Of a stretch of 64,000 nt of DNA, positions 13,703 through 36,760 are shown in pieces. Positions within the stretch are counted from its first letter, which is position 1; each line of letters begins with the position of its first letter. A program made the translations under genes and the position numbers. Below the pieces are notes generated by a model that saw nothing but the letters and a program-made list of their open reading frames with translations, had not been told where the DNA came from and did no database searches. The DNA comes from Trichuris trichiura (taxonomy: Eukaryota > Nematoda > Enoplea > Trichinellida > Trichuridae). The stretch is taken from positions 1,624,001 through 1,688,000 of the forward strand of contig JBAJFE010000042.1 in assembly GCA_037903355.1 (NCBI GenBank). The letters are read 5' to 3'.

Positions 13703-14460
13703 CCTGCTCGTTTCCAAGGTAATCGTTTTCAGCCGAAAGAATTGCCATTCAAATATTTGTTCTACTCCATTATTCTCTCTGCCGTTTTTACATCAAAGAT
13801 TTTTGCTGTAAGAAGTTATGCGGCGTAAAATATACACCAATTTTATGGCAGCCTTTTGAATAATACAGTCTGCTTCGAACCAGAATATAATAATTAGTCT
13901 ATAACGTTCTTTATTCCCCATGCTTGGTGTTAATCTTACCTTTTTAATAGATCACTGCATTGAGGGGGTTTTGAGGTTCATCCTTTGGTCTAGTGGAGTA
14001 GTTTAATCGCTAGGCTTCCTCTAAGTCGGAGTGGTACAGTATCCATACCGTTCAATGATTGCGACGTCCCTTTAGGAAAAATTTGTTTTGCTAATTTGCT
14101 GCGTTACTGCTACGGTTGTTTGCACGGTAAATTCGGGCAGTTCTCATTAAATCAGTATTTTTGCTCTGACGTTTAATCCGACTGTTATTATCAGTTTTCC
14201 AACTTCAGCGTGAATGGAGCAACTTTCTTTAATTAGGCCGCCGTTTTGAGGTTTATGTTATACAAACAGGCCTCAGCGCAAGTAGCATGTTCCTAAAAGG
14301 TTCGCGCTAATGAATTTCGCCTAACATAATTATATTAGGTAGTTGCAAGAGTTACAGAGCTTTTTGACAATTTAAAACACTTGTGAATCACTTTGCGGGA
14401 ACAGTGTTTATTCAAAATAATTTCAGTGGCAAGCATCAACGTTCTGTAAAAGTTTGGATG
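13703..14460. other. Intergenic, nothing recognised
   Basis: This is the region after the choline kinase stop. I see no coding or RNA signal. Confidence 0.5.
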
Positions 14461-15259
14461 TCACAGTCTTAACAGTGGGATCCAGGTATAGATCCAAAAA
14501 ACGTGGACCACCAATTTGCACCTAGGCCAGTTTCCTGACATACTGGATAGAGCATGTGGCGTTGAGTGAAGAAACCAGTAAACAGAACGTGCAATGCTTG
14601 CTGAGTATGCCATGTGTGGTAACGTTTCACAACCCAGTTTTCTTTTGACCCCTACAAGCCCGTTCTGGGACCGCTTCAACATAGGACCGTGCAAGCAAAA
14701 TGACCTCATGATTATCTAATGAAACTTCTATTGCTTTTTTCGCGAGATTTGTGCTGATATTGTTAGCTGCATACACCAGGGTTCTGCCACGTCCATCCAG
14801 CTGTTGACTTGCTAGGCATCCTTAGTTCCACGTTATCTAAAGAGCTGTCTGTTAATGTTGATGTAGTCCCTTGTCTTGGGTCTAAGTAGCGTTTCCTTTT
14901 TTTTGGGTTATCCTAGAAGACTCTTTTTCGTCACCAGCTACAGCCCATTGCGGGAAGTTCTTCCTTCTTTGCCTAGGCAGATGATGACGTCATTCAAAAG
15001 GGAAAGTTGCGGCAGTTGGAGTAGCACCAATTTTTAGCGCGCCTGGAACTTTCTCAGAGCACTTCGTCGTCCAGTCGTGAACTTCAAGTGCTTTTGCGAG
15101 TTCATGTAATGTGGCAGCACAGTTTTCTTCAAACACAGTTTGCAAATTTGCGCCTTCAGTTTTCCTTGGGCAACCTGATTTTGATCGATCGTGTCTATCA
15201 CGGAATGTTCTATAGAGTACAGTCGGCCTATGGTTATTCAAATGTCTCCATCGCCACAA
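14461..15259 (-). pseudogene. Decayed mariner transposase
   Basis: Read on the minus strand, the pieces keep mariner order. There is an N-terminal helix-turn-helix part (15259-14990, with RSKSGCPRKTE and ATLHELAKALEV). Next comes a middle part with a GDEK motif and a degraded DNPKKRK-like stretch (near 14.9 kb). A C-terminal part around 14709-14461 has LPHMAYSASIARS, the counterpart of the usual LPHPPYSPDLAPSD. Several stops and frameshifts separate them, so it is inactive. Terminal inverted repeats were not resolved. Confidence 0.7.
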
Positions 15260-15985
15260 TTGTCATGCAAAAATGCGTCGATGCTTTCTTGATTTAAATT
15301 TGAAAAAACCCATGAATGGAAAATGAGTCTTTTTGACACGCGCGGCAAAACTACGTTGAAGTAGGGGCTAAATCAATCAAAGTGACTGAAATTTTCTTTA
15401 TGATCGTGAAACGGGTGATCAGCTGAATCATGTTTGCCCAACAAAAAACAAAGTGCTTGCCGATTACTCAAGACTGTTTATATATGAGCCTGTCGTTTAG
15501 TCAAACATTTGACAAAATCCCTTGCTACAAACGTTTTGTTTTTCTTTCCACATGTCATTTCATCCCTCAGGAGGAAATTAAAGTATAGTGATCCTCGAAT
15601 GTTTGGAAATACGTTTTTCTTTACTTGAATTAAGTAATGCCTCTTTATGAACACGGTCGGGTCTCTTGTTGTCGTTATGCCGTATGTAAAGCTTTAACAA
15701 CTATTGACGTGGTACGCAGTATACTTCATGTAAGTATCCGAAGATCATTAGAAAATGCGTAGGTTAACAACATGCATGCGATTATATGCAGAAAGCTGAG
15801 AACCAATTGCCGCGAATAATGAGGACTGAAAATGTACGGTAGACTACCTGTCGTCATTTTAGGCGCATTGCAAAATGTGGATTTTGACTCTCAACCGCCC
15901 CACCGTTTGAGAAATGCAGGTTTCTTTCTGGCAAGCATGCCATTAACTTGTACCTTTACTGAAGAGCATACCAGTCACACTTTTT

Positions 15986-16050
15986 TGCCCTTACCTAAAT
16001 GTAAGCCAAGGCTTAAGCCTTATGTTTAAGCTTAGGCTTAGGTAAGGGCA
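15986..16050. repeat. 65-bp hairpin-forming inverted repeat
   Basis: TGCCCTTACCTAA at 15986-15998 is answered by its reverse complement at 16038-16050, with further pairing inside (cttaggctt / aagccaag). It lies just left of the hAT element. A terminator role is not supported in a eukaryote; it may be a transposon relic. Confidence 0.6.
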
Positions 16051-16133
16051 GAACGGGATTGCCGGCAAACTTACGGTATGATAGTGAGACGCCTTAGACA
16101 CAAGACCCCAAAAGGCGCTGAGATCTGATGACA

Positions 16134-18631
16134 CAAGGGTGGGGAACCTTTTTGGTGCCGCGGGCCGGATGGAAAAAATGAAAAACAGCCTGCTTTATTT
16201 GCACGTATATTTATGAAGTCACCCCTAATGGGATGTTTGGAACTGCTTTTCTCCGGTGAGACGTGCGATGTCAGCTCCTTCTGATGACGTTGCTACTCGC
16301 AGCTGGTTCACCAGATTTGTGTCCGTGAGTCTCGTGCGCAGACGGCTCTTTGCGATGGTAAAATTTGAAAAGAATTGCTCGCAGCAGTAGGTTGTTTCGA
16401 ACACGGACGCGTATTTCAAAGCATGTCTCCTCAAAACGGGAAATTCATCGTTGCTTATGTATCGCTTATGGAACTCAAGCAGCGGGAAGTTGTTGTATTT
16501 AGCTTTGAGCTCATCATCGCTTTGCAGCTGAATGATTTCGTGCTTCAGTTCATCGGGTACATCAGCTGGTTCTACATTGAATGGAATGGCGAAGATGTTC
16601 AGCTGCATCTGTCTACTTTTCATATCGTTCAATCTTTCGCTAAACGCTTCAAGTAGTTTCGCACATTCACCGGCATACTCTTATGTCGTAGAAGGCCCTT
16701 GGAGTGTAGAAAAATGTACCGTCTTGCTTTTTTCAAGCCGCTGTTTTCACAGCATCAATTTAGCTTCAAATGTTTTCACGTTTGATACGAGTGAGCTGAG
16801 AAGCTGGTTCGGACACTGCAGCTTGATATTCAGTTCTGACAGGTACTTGACAATGTCTACCATGAAAGCCAGGTTACATAGCCCCTTATTCTCTGACAGG
16901 TTTGCTTTTGGCCTCCATAAACTACTTAACTTCATCGCGCAGTTGGTAAAACCTTATTAGCATATTCCCGCGACTCAGCCAGCGAACTTCGAAATGATAA
17001 ACGAGATCACCATATTCGGAGGAAAGTTCATTCAAAAAATTTTTAAACAGGCGGTTATTAAGCCCTTTGCTCTTGATACAGTTTACGCACGACACGACTA
17101 CTGACATCACATTGTTGAAACGCAGCGAACGTGCGCAGGGACTCTGTTGATGTATAATACAATGGCACACTACCAAATCGTTCAGATCAAGACCGAGATT
17201 ATTCATTTCCTTCTTAACAAATGCGACTAGGCCTTTTTGCAAGCTAACCATAGCTGGAGCGCCGTCCGTAGTCAGACCACTTGATTTTTCAAACTTTAAC
17301 CCGAATCGTTCCATTGATAAAAGTTTCTCAAATGTGTCCTCACCCTTTGTAGTGCTATGCATGGCTTCCAGTGATAACAGTTCTTCTCGTGGCTCAAACT
17401 CTGCAGTTATCCCGCGAAGGGAAATGGCCAGTTGAGCGGTATTTATTACGTCCGTAGTCTCGTCACTCAAAAATTTCGACACTCAAAAAAATTCAAAGTT
17501 ACCTGCAGTACGCTCCAACGTTTTTTCAATGTCGTCTGCTAAGTCAGTGATCCGGTCCGAAACAGTTCTTCGAGATAAGGTAACACTTTCGAAACGTTTT
17601 CCACTGGCTGGCGCTAGTAACTTCGCAGCTGCCACCATGCACTCTGTCACAAATTCACCCTCTGCATGGGGCTTCAACTTCTTTGCGATCATTTCGCTCA
17701 CTATGTAACTCTTTTGAAGAACGCTGTACGCGTCGCAGTTTGGCCTGGTGAAAAAGCGGCTTGTTGCGACTCCAAATTCCGTTGAAGCGCACTGATTCTA
17801 TCGAGACGCTCTTGGACTTTTAATTCCATCAATTTTCCATGTTTTGTGCTGCAATGCCGTTCCAGATTAGCTTTTTTCATAACAGCTACTGAGTCGCCAC
17901 ACACAAGGCAAACAGGCTTGCCCTTAAGCTCCACGAAAAAATAGTCATTTGTCCATTTATTTTGGAAAATTCGACACTCCGTATCAACTTTTCTTTTCTT
18001 TGAACTGGCCATTTGTAGCGTTGGGTGAGCGCGAACACTAGCTTGCGATAAGCTGCACAAAACTTCAGGTTTCAGTATAACTTTATGGGCAACTCAGAGC
18101 AAAAAAGCAGACCTTTGGGACTATCCTGCCACCCAGTTGTCAAGAACATAATCACAACTACAGAAAAAGAAATAACCTTTTTGTACTTCGAAGACGTAAA
18201 GGACAGGCGGCCGTCAGAAACCGATGAGAACAATAGCAAGAGAAGGCGAGAACGATGCCAGTGACTACAGAGAGCAAAAGAAAGCAGAAGTGCTCTAGCA
18301 AGCTGGACAATCGCTATCTCGAACGGCGCAATCGCCCGAGCTACTGACGCGCGCACACACACTATAGTGGCGCCTACTGCTTGTCACCGAGGACTAACAA
18401 TGTTGGTTTGTCGACAGAGAGCTGTCAGCAACGCAGTCTTTCAAGCCAGCCTGATGCCCCCTGCTTGTTACGCAAGATTCATGTTATTACTAGGATTCAC
18501 ATACAATACGTTTATTGCATTATGAAAAATAACTTCCCACAATCACATTTCACTGAATCTCGCATCCATGCGCGGTTGCCCCAACGCCTGGGCGGAAAAT
18601 GGTCTCGCGGGCCGGACGTTCCCCACCCCTG
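16134..18631 (-). mobile_element. Nearly full-length hAT transposon (ZBED/GTF2IRD2-like transposase) with TSD
   Basis: The left end CAAGGGTGGGGAACC and right end GTTCCCCACCCCTG form terminal inverted repeats, each backed by a second match (gcgggccgg). The element is flanked by 8-bp duplications TGATGACA (16126-16133) and TGATAACA (18632-18639), one mismatch, as expected for hAT insertion. It encloses one minus-strand transposase frame with few breaks. Shorter relatives with the same ends occur at 51838-52344 and 61889-62332, so this copy represents the likely autonomous source family. Confidence 0.9.
16225..18060 (-). pseudogene. hAT transposase, BED-type zinc finger to C-terminal dimerisation domain, with frameshifts
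   Basis: The frame begins with a basic MASSKKRKVD segment and a zinc finger of C-x2-C...H-x4-H type (CLVCGDSVAVMKKANLERHC, then STKH; about 17.9 kb). The conserved core follows: SEMIAKKLKPHAEGEF, DETTDV, the catalytic-region TTDGAPAM, and VCHCIIHQQ with the Cys-His typical of hAT RNase-H folds. It ends with a C-terminal region (16632-16225) containing VLRRHALKYASVFETTYCCE, the hAT dimerisation motif. One frameshift lies near 17.70 kb, an in-frame stop near 17.48 kb and further breaks near 16.9 and 16.7 kb. It is therefore young but defective as written. Domesticated GTF2IRD2 and ZBED proteins derive from this clade, but here the intact transposon ends argue for an ordinary element. Confidence 0.88.
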
Positions 18632-18639
18632 TGATAACA

Positions 18640-19450
18640 TCTACTGAGGACAACCTTAAAAGATGCTTAAATTTACAGTACATAGAGCCGCGGACGTTCG
18701 CTTATTGCTATCCATACTTGTATTAATATTTCAATAAAGCATAAAATGATCAGATGATCATTGTACTTTAGCGAGATGTCAGTTATTTACGTTGTGTCGA
18801 ACCTTCTTGAATGAATAACCTACTCTAAATTCAAGCGGCATTTGCGGTTAATGGTTCAGTCACGAGCCTGGCAGGCTGAAATACAATATATCGGCATTCA
18901 CGACGGTTACCTGTATTTTCAACGATTTTTTACGATTATTAAGTTGTCAGTCTATTAGGATTACTTGCAAACTTGCCATACGTGGTGGATCGTCAAATGT
19001 GTAACGCCTGCCGTTAGATGTTTTGGTAAAACGTACTAAAATGTCGCGCATTTCAGCACGCATGCAGCATACGGTAATTCTGGGAAAAATCAGCATTGCA
19101 ATTTGTGGACGTGGACATCTTTCACTCAGTCCTTCATTCAAGTGGCATCAAACACGCACGCAGGACTGAAAAGAAGTGTGCAGATGTGTTTCGCGTGCCT
19201 TCCACGTATCATCGCTGTTAGTATTTTAAACAAATTTCTTTTTTTTACCTTGGCAGCGATTTGCAAACGACGTTGTCGTATTAAATAAATATCAAATGAT
19301 TTCCAACTTTCTGAGTAACAGAGATCTTGAGACATATTCGACAACAGACTAGTAATGGCAACGAGTCAACGTTTGTTAAGCTGCAGCCGTGCCGACTTTG
19401 GAATAATAGACAGAAAAGAAGAATGCTTTTCTGGAGCACTGGGAATGTTT
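18640..19450. other. Intergenic, nothing recognised
   Basis: This lies between the hAT element and the 3' end of malectin. No coding signal is visible. Confidence 0.5.
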
Positions 19451-22043
19451 TTAAAGTTTGCACAAACAATAAAGAACAGGAAAGAAACAAGCCAAGGCTA
19501 CGAGAAAAGGTAAGATTTGTTCCGCTTGATCCTGATATATGTACGGGTTTGCTTGCTTCGGACCACTGGCCCATTTTAACGAATCGCTTTCCAGTTCTCC
19601 TGTCACTTCCCGTTGCAAGTCGACTTGCGGCTCCTCTCTTGCATCTGCATGAATATCCGGAAGTTTCGGCACATCTGAAATTAAACTAGTTCTCTTTAAT
19701 CAAAAAGTAAAATGCACCTACTAACCTTGCAGCGTTCCTCTGACGACGTACAACGCATTGACTTTTGGGTTATCTTTGTCTGTCTGAAATACATGTAACC
19801 GTCAGAAAAAAGCAATGACTACTTTCACGAATCTGCTTTTCAAATAATTAAGACCAATTTCTTCTGGGATTCAATTGCAACGTATGGATAGTAAAAACAG
19901 AATAATGATAAATAATAATAGTAAGATTTCGGCAATTGAAACTTTAATTGTATGTAAGATAAGGGACGGAAATATTTGTCATGTATTAATTGTGAGAATA
20001 AGTTCCTATCTTCGACGACTTAAAATACTTGTAAAGTCTGGCTGCAACATTATTTATTCGAGAGTTATTTTCCACTGGGTTCGAAACCCTTCTGCCAACG
20101 CTCTGGCAGCACAAGGATGCCACAATATTGGAAAGCTGCCTTTTTTAAAAAGAAGTCAACAACGCATGGTTCGGCATATTTGATGTAAACGCATTTCCTA
20201 GACAAGCCATATTGCGTCGACTGGAAGATGGGATAATCAGAGTCAACATCTGGACAGTACGATGCGTAATGACAACGCTCCTCAGCTTAGCTTTACTTTA
20301 ACCGCTTTTCTGTCACCAACCGTAGCTGACCGCGGTACAGTAAGGCCTGCCATCGATTTCCTGTATGCTTCGCCCACTTCTCCTTCATAACATGTGTTAA
20401 TTTTGTGTGCAACAAACAGTAACGGTCTGCTGTGACAGTTTGGCATGTTTGCAGCAACTCTTGGTATACTGTGCCATGAGGAGGACCGTTTTACTGTGTG
20501 ACGATGTTCGCAGCGATCTTAATTACAGCCAGCATTTCCTTTTCTGTCTACCTTACAAGAGTCACTTTTTATTAGTGGATACAATGCATCAGAGAGCAAT
20601 CTTCTTTCTCTGCCAAAGCAGTAATGAAGGGCAAACGATGACGTCACTGGAGAGGACAGATTCAAGCAATTTGAGGACCACTGACTTTGTGTACTTTTGA
20701 GTTTGCCATGGTGATTAACATGCTTCATGAACACACAAAGGCTTCTGGGAGTTCCGGCGTTGTGACAAGTCAAACTTCAAGCAATTCTTACAAATCTCCA
20801 CCTTCAGTTTCGCTCAACGCCCTTGGTCGATCGTCTCTTGACGGAAGAGCCTCTGCCACTTTTTAAGCAATGATGGCTGACATCTCTCCATCAGCATTCC
20901 TTTTTTTGTTTAAAGAGAAAAACAAAATGAGTTGGAAATGAGCATTTCTGGGGTATATGAAAACAACAATGGAGCAAAGACTGAAAGGACGAAACTTACG
21001 TCGAAAGAGTAGTTGACATTCTTGACTCGCAAACTTAGCAGTGCGGATTTATTTTTTACGTGTAAGATATTTAAGAGTACGCAAGTGCTTCCTATAAAAA
21101 TGGTGGGCCTGCGTTTCCAAATGTCTGCATCTGGAAATTTTAAACTCTTTCAATTAACTATTGTACTGGGTAACGAAAGTTTGTGGGCAAGGAGTGCACG
21201 CTGGCCAATTGATCTATCACTCACCTTGATAAATTGAACCGCAAGTTTACCGTTAAAACTTAGCACTTCATTTCCAATCAACAAATTGCCATTCTTCACA
21301 GAAAAGGGTACGTATTCATCATGGGCAACGGCACGGCCAACTTTGGCGAATATGTCTAGCTGCTCGACAACCACAAGGCCGTTTAACGCAACGTTGAAAA
21401 CCTGTAACATTAAAACCACAAAAATGAGGTACTTGTCGGAATGCGAAATCATATGCGTTATGTTGCATTTTCAACGTGATTTGAAAAAATGAAAGCCGTT
21501 GCATATTGCAGTGCCTGTAAGGCACATACCTTGCGATTCGGCTCCGTGAAGTAGACTTCGCTGAATTTCAGCACGAGAACATATTCACCGTCTTCTGGTA
21601 TGCGGATTTGATATTCAAAGGAGTCAGAATGGTAGCGTTCAGTCTGGTAGAGCAATTGGTCTTCAGGAGACACACGAGAAATCAGAAAACGCCGACCGTA
21701 GTCTGAAGCGACGCCAATGCTTCCGTGCATTGGATCTTCTCGGTAAGAAATGCCATACTGATCGGTGAAGTCCGAACCGCCTGAAGAGACTGAATTATCA
21801 AGCCGCTGCGTATTACCGAGGCGAACCCGTCATGGATGGATAGATTTGAGGCTACTGCGACACTGCTAATTACGATGCACGATAGAAAAACAGCAGAACG
21901 TTACTCGTAGGATGGCAACGAACAATGAAAATCACATACTAACCAGCGTTTATTGCATCGATAATCTCACCAATTCCTAGCGCCAAGAAAAATTTCAGCA
22001 CCAAAGAAAAAACGACCAAAAGCATACGAAATTGTCGATTCAT
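19451..22043 (-). CDS. MLEC: Malectin, complete 5-exon gene
   Basis: Malectin is an ER membrane lectin that binds diglucosylated N-glycans (Glc2-N-glycan) and works with ribophorin I in early glycoprotein quality control. Exons in reading order are 22043-21944, 21780-21530, 21401-21225, 19783-19726 and 19674-19451. They join in phase to 269 residues (human form 292). A hydrophobic N-terminus (MNRQFRMLLVVFSLVLKFFL) fits a signal peptide and is followed by the family's AINAGG. The malectin domain shows GRVG-like GSIGVASDYG, LLYQTERY, YVLVLKFSEVYF, LDIFAKVGRAVAHDE and KDNPKVNALYVVRGT. The acidic linker begins DVPKLPD. The C-terminal membrane anchor is ILPFLVALACFFPVLYCLC. The upstream in-frame start at 22127 would bury the signal peptide, so 22043 was preferred. 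Intron 3 is 1.4 kb. The gene is divergent from RFC2. Confidence 0.95.
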
Positions 22044-23630
22044 TTTAGCGCCCACACTTAACCGCAATGCAACAACCTCGTATATACATAGGATGGTTAC
22101 TGTAGAAGGATTGCAAGTTCTCGCCATCCAAGCTTATTTCATCTCATCGAAGGAATTTATGTAAATGAACTCTTGCGACGCTGAACATTCGATTCTCGTA
22201 GGGTTTATTGTGAAAGAAATTCCTGTAACGGGTCGTTGTTCAGTAGTCAATGGAGTGTACATGAATCTTTCCCGTTTGATGTCGCAATGGACGCGAGGCG
22301 AGTGAGAAGAAAAGGTTTAATTTGGTTTCAAGGCGAAAAACCAAAACGGCAATTTTAGAGAAGCTTTCGACTCTTTCTGGAACCGTCATTAGCGCGCGCG
22401 CAGATAGTTGCTCCGAAGCTGATCCAGCCATGTGTGTGCAGCATCGACAGGTTAAGGTCCGACTTAACAGGCGCATATATGGTTTGGAAACGCGTAAGAG
22501 CTCCTTCTAAGAAGCAAACTCAGTTGCTGGCCAACTGTCACTTGCGCTAATGACGGTTCCAGGAAGAGCCGAAAGGGTTTATTGAGGCAACTCTAAATAT
22601 AAAAGTTTTGAGTTGTCTTCGATAAAGCTCCGTATGCACCCACGACTTGTACAGTACGCTACCCAATTTTTCGCGTCTAATTGTTGTTGAAGACTAACAT
22701 GGCTGTTGCCATGTCGATATTCACTGTCGCGCGCCCTTCGGATAGACGCTGCATTGTTACGTAATCCCGTTACCTTCGCGGCGAATCGTGCTGCTTACGT
22801 GGTGTTATTCGAGGAAATCTAAATGCTTTAAGATTATAGCAACAAAAGCTAAATTTAGAATTGAAATTTTTGTGGAGCGATTGTGACAAACAACCTTTCC
22901 CTAGCTAGACGAAACATTCAGAAAAGCACAGACAACAGGTCAGAACAGTATGACGGTAATGTTGAGGACACGCAGGTAGTGTTCATGCCAGTGGTCCCTG
23001 CACTTATCGGAACACATTGCATTGCCATTTACGTGAACAATGGTGAGTCCGAAACATGGTTGGCATAGTTTCAACTTCGTGCCACATCCGAATAGGAGAA
23101 ACAAAGCGTCCTAGTAGTATCAATTCGACTCTGAGGCATTTCCTTGTTGTTGCGCAGTAGAGGGGACCCTTTCAACGTTGTGGCATAATAATTGTTAGGC
23201 TGAGCTTAAAGCGAAGGCTTGGGATAAAGAACTTTCTTGATACCGATAAGGTTGCTTGGTATTCTTAAGCCAATTGCAGAAATCGCTGCTAACTTAGTAG
23301 AATGCACTAAACAGTTTTATCTTTCAACCAATACTTCGACCAGTAATAAAAATACGCCTCGGAAGCAATTATTACATTGTCTGGACTGGAAGCAGAGGAA
23401 AGACTTTGTGAAGAAAAGGTTCGTATACTCTTACTGTAGCGTAGCGGCCGATTTCACTGGAAACTGGCTAACTCCTAAGAACTTAAGGTAATTATTTCTT
23501 TTGAATTTAAAGTCTACCTATGCTTTTATGTTTTAAGCAAAACAGTTCTGTGCCTGAAGGTTGCGCTTTTCCCAGGGCGAACTAAATCGTATCTACCGCG
23601 CATTGGTATTGCAAAGTCCCTGCAGTCAGC
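22044..23630. promoter_or_regulatory. Divergent intergenic region between malectin and RFC2
   Basis: About 1.6 kb separates two start codons that face away from each other, so both promoters should lie here. No TATA box or other element could be assigned. Open frames at 22.9-23.1 and 23.2-23.5 kb show no recognisable domain. Confidence 0.4.
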
Positions 23631-26179
23631 ATGATCAGCTTGCTTGATACTCCTTGGTATGTATGTTTACTGGTGATTACAGCCAATAAATTGCAATGAA
23701 TTTTTGTCTGGTTTCGCGCAATACGATTTTTGAAGGACTGAGAAATATCGCCCAAAAGCTCTTAATGAAGTTGTTGGCAACGAAGAGGCCGTACAGCGCT
23801 TGCAGGTATTTGCAAAACAAGGAAACGTTCCTAACTTGATCATATCGGTTTGTTTCTTCTTAAACTTGCCTGGTCTGACAAGTCAGATATTTCTTACCGT
23901 TAGGGTCCTCCGGGAATCGGTAAAACTACAAGCATTCTATGCCTTGCTCATGAAATGCTCGGTTCTGCTGTTGGTCAGGCTGTTATGGAACTTAATGCTT
24001 CGAATGATCGGTAAGAATGTCTGCTCCGCTGGCGTGGAATCATTTTGAGAACGCATATTAATGCATTGTAAATATTACGTCACTACCTCTTGACGAAAAG
24101 ACTAACATTCATTTAAACTCAATCGCGCATATCAAAAGGTTATGCATCACCATTATTAGTTCGCTTTCATAAAAAAGTTAAATTCTATGGTACAATTTTC
24201 TTTACGTTCTTTCAGCGCCTTAGCATCTCCAAGCCTAACCTGACAGTAACTAGCTTGTAAGCTAATGTTTTCATCAACTTCCTGTACGCGAACTTAGTTC
24301 CTGTAGCATTTCTTGTAAGCAAAGGTAAATCGTAATAATACTGGTAATCTGCAATCCAGTGTCCTCTGCTTTTCGATTAGCAGCTGATATTGTACCTCGC
24401 GCATCATTAGGCTGCCGCTATGCGAAACATTTTCGAAAATAAGACAAATCCCTGTTTCAGAAAACAAAATTTTAGCCTGGAATGATAAAAGCAATAGTTC
24501 TCCTATCTTCAGCCTTTGGAGAAAGTTTTGAGAGCACACCGAGAATGAATGCTCTAGTTTCGTCCCTATAAGTGTTTGTCGTACCTGCGACAGAGTGAGT
24601 GTTCACTTCGTTAGCCGAAACCGAATTCTGAGTTTTCGAAGACGACTCTCGTTGACGTACAATTCATGTTTAAACTTAGCTTTTGTCGCGTTAACATAAT
24701 GGCTTGTAAGAATTTATGTTCAGCGGAAGGGGAGGGAATAGGTTCGGTGGTGGTCGAAATCCCGAATAGGTCGAAAATAAACTGTGAAGTCTGACTGTTT
24801 GGCAGCTGTGCATTGGCATCTGGATAAGGAATATTGCGTAGACGCGTTACTGTACTAGTTTTGTTTTTTAGATCACTAACTTCGAACAGGCAGTGAAATA
24901 ACGTTTCTATGCAAATGAATTCATTATCTGAAAAATGCTAATGCACAACTGTCAAAAGGTCAAACTTTACAGTGCACTTTCAGCTTATTCGCGATTTCGA
25001 CCTTAAGGGAATTTGCCCCAAACCCGAATAATTTACATCTAAATGGTAAATTACATTGTTAAAGTTTTCTGAAAAGCTAGGCATTCATTTCCACCACACG
25101 CTAGCCAAGGCAATAGTTAAAACGATGAAACGTTGCTTGTACAGATGCATTTCACTTGGGAAACACAAACCAATTTTTCTTGACTTACACGCTTTGTAAC
25201 AGCGGAGTTTTTCAGAGGTATAGACGTCGTGCGAAACAAAATCAAGCTTTTTGCTCAGCAGCGAGTTACTCTTCCGCCTGGGAAGCAAAAAATCATTATC
25301 CTCGATGAAGCCGACAGTATGACGGACGGAGCGCAACAGGCTTTACGACGTACTATGGAAATCTACAGTAAAACTACGAGATTTGCCTTGGCTTGCAATC
25401 AATCGGATAAGATCATTGGTGGCGCATTCCACCAACTGTTCCAAGTAAATACGCAATTGCTATTTTAGAACCCATACAATCGCGCTGCGCAATAATACGC
25501 TTTTCGAAACTTAGCGATGCACAGGTGCTTGCTCGACTCTTAATCGTTTGTCGGAAGGAAGACATCAGCTACACGGATGACGGTTTGGAAGCTATCGTTT
25601 ACACAGCACAAGGCGACATGCGATATGTGAATCCATTCGATATTTTCCGTTACTACTACGCAGACAATTGCCCAATGACTTTTAGGCGCTAAACAACCTG
25701 CAGTCATGCGTCGCCGGTTTCCGCGTAGTTAATTCGACAAACGTTTTCAAAGTAGGTGGTCGTCAGCAAAGCTTTATCAGTTTTCAAGAGGTCGTTGTCA
25801 GATATGCGATGAGCCCCATCCATTGGCAATCAAAGACATGCTGGACAACTGCATTAAAGGACGCGTTGACGATGCTTACAAAGAGATCAGTCGTCTTTGG
25901 CATTTGGGTTATTCAGCAGAAGATATAATCGGAGTGATATTTCGCGTGTGCAGGACACATGAAATCCCGATGACATTGAAACTGGACTTTCTAAAAGCAA
26001 GTGTACAATATTGTCTTTACTGGGTTGCGACCTTCACAGTACTTTGTTGCTTAAAGGAAATCGGTTACACCCATCTGCGGATAGCTCAGGGTCTTGACTC
26101 CCTGCTACAGCTCAGCGCTTTGGCGGCGCGCCTGTGTACGCTCGCACTGCCGGAAGATAAAAGAAGCCTTTTAAAATAG
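23631..26179 (+). CDS. RFC2: Replication factor C subunit 2 (40-kDa clamp-loader ATPase), complete
   Basis: This is a subunit of the RFC complex that loads PCNA onto primed DNA in the nucleus. Exons 23631-23656, 23736-23847, 23904-24010, 25216-25418, 25469-25626, 25686-25751, 25802-25996 and 26057-26179 join in phase to 329 residues (human form 354). In order one sees the RFC box [12 protein letters not shown], Walker [20 protein letters not shown], Walker [21 protein letters not shown], sensor 1 [12 protein letters not shown] and the arginine-finger SRC motif EPIQSRCA. The RFC2-type [14 protein letters not shown] and [12 protein letters not shown] follow. The short first exon was chosen because its TG completes the Trp of PWTEKYRP. 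Two oddities: intron 7 starts with GC rather than GT (25997), and MRYALNNLQ carries Tyr where the family has Gln. Intron 3 (1.2 kb) holds a dispersed repeat. Confidence 0.96.
24752..25002. repeat. Dispersed 250-bp repeat with terminal inverted repeats, copy 1
   Basis: The left end GGTCGAAATCCCGAATAGG and right end (reverse complement GGTCGAAATCGCGAATAAG) are inverted repeats. The body matches 44378-44621 over several blocks (tgtgcatt...atc..gataag, tagatcactaac..cgaacaa/gg, gctaatgcacaa). The form is that of a MITE; no target duplication was clear. It sits in RFC2 intron 3. Confidence 0.65.
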
Positions 26180-26222
26180 TTTCTACTGAAGCACGTTGTC
26201 ATGACAAATGATGGAACGCTGT

Positions 26223-36760
<10,538 letters not shown>

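Noticed and set aside
13990..14060. tRNA-like sequence (ggtctagtgga...)
   Set aside because: It begins like a D-arm but has no matching acceptor or T arm.
16028..16050. TTAGGC-like telomeric motif
   Set aside because: Only about two imperfect units within a hairpin; not an interstitial telomere array.
19875..20183. 102-codon open frame in malectin intron 3
   Set aside because: No domain and AT-rich; lies inside a well-supported intron.
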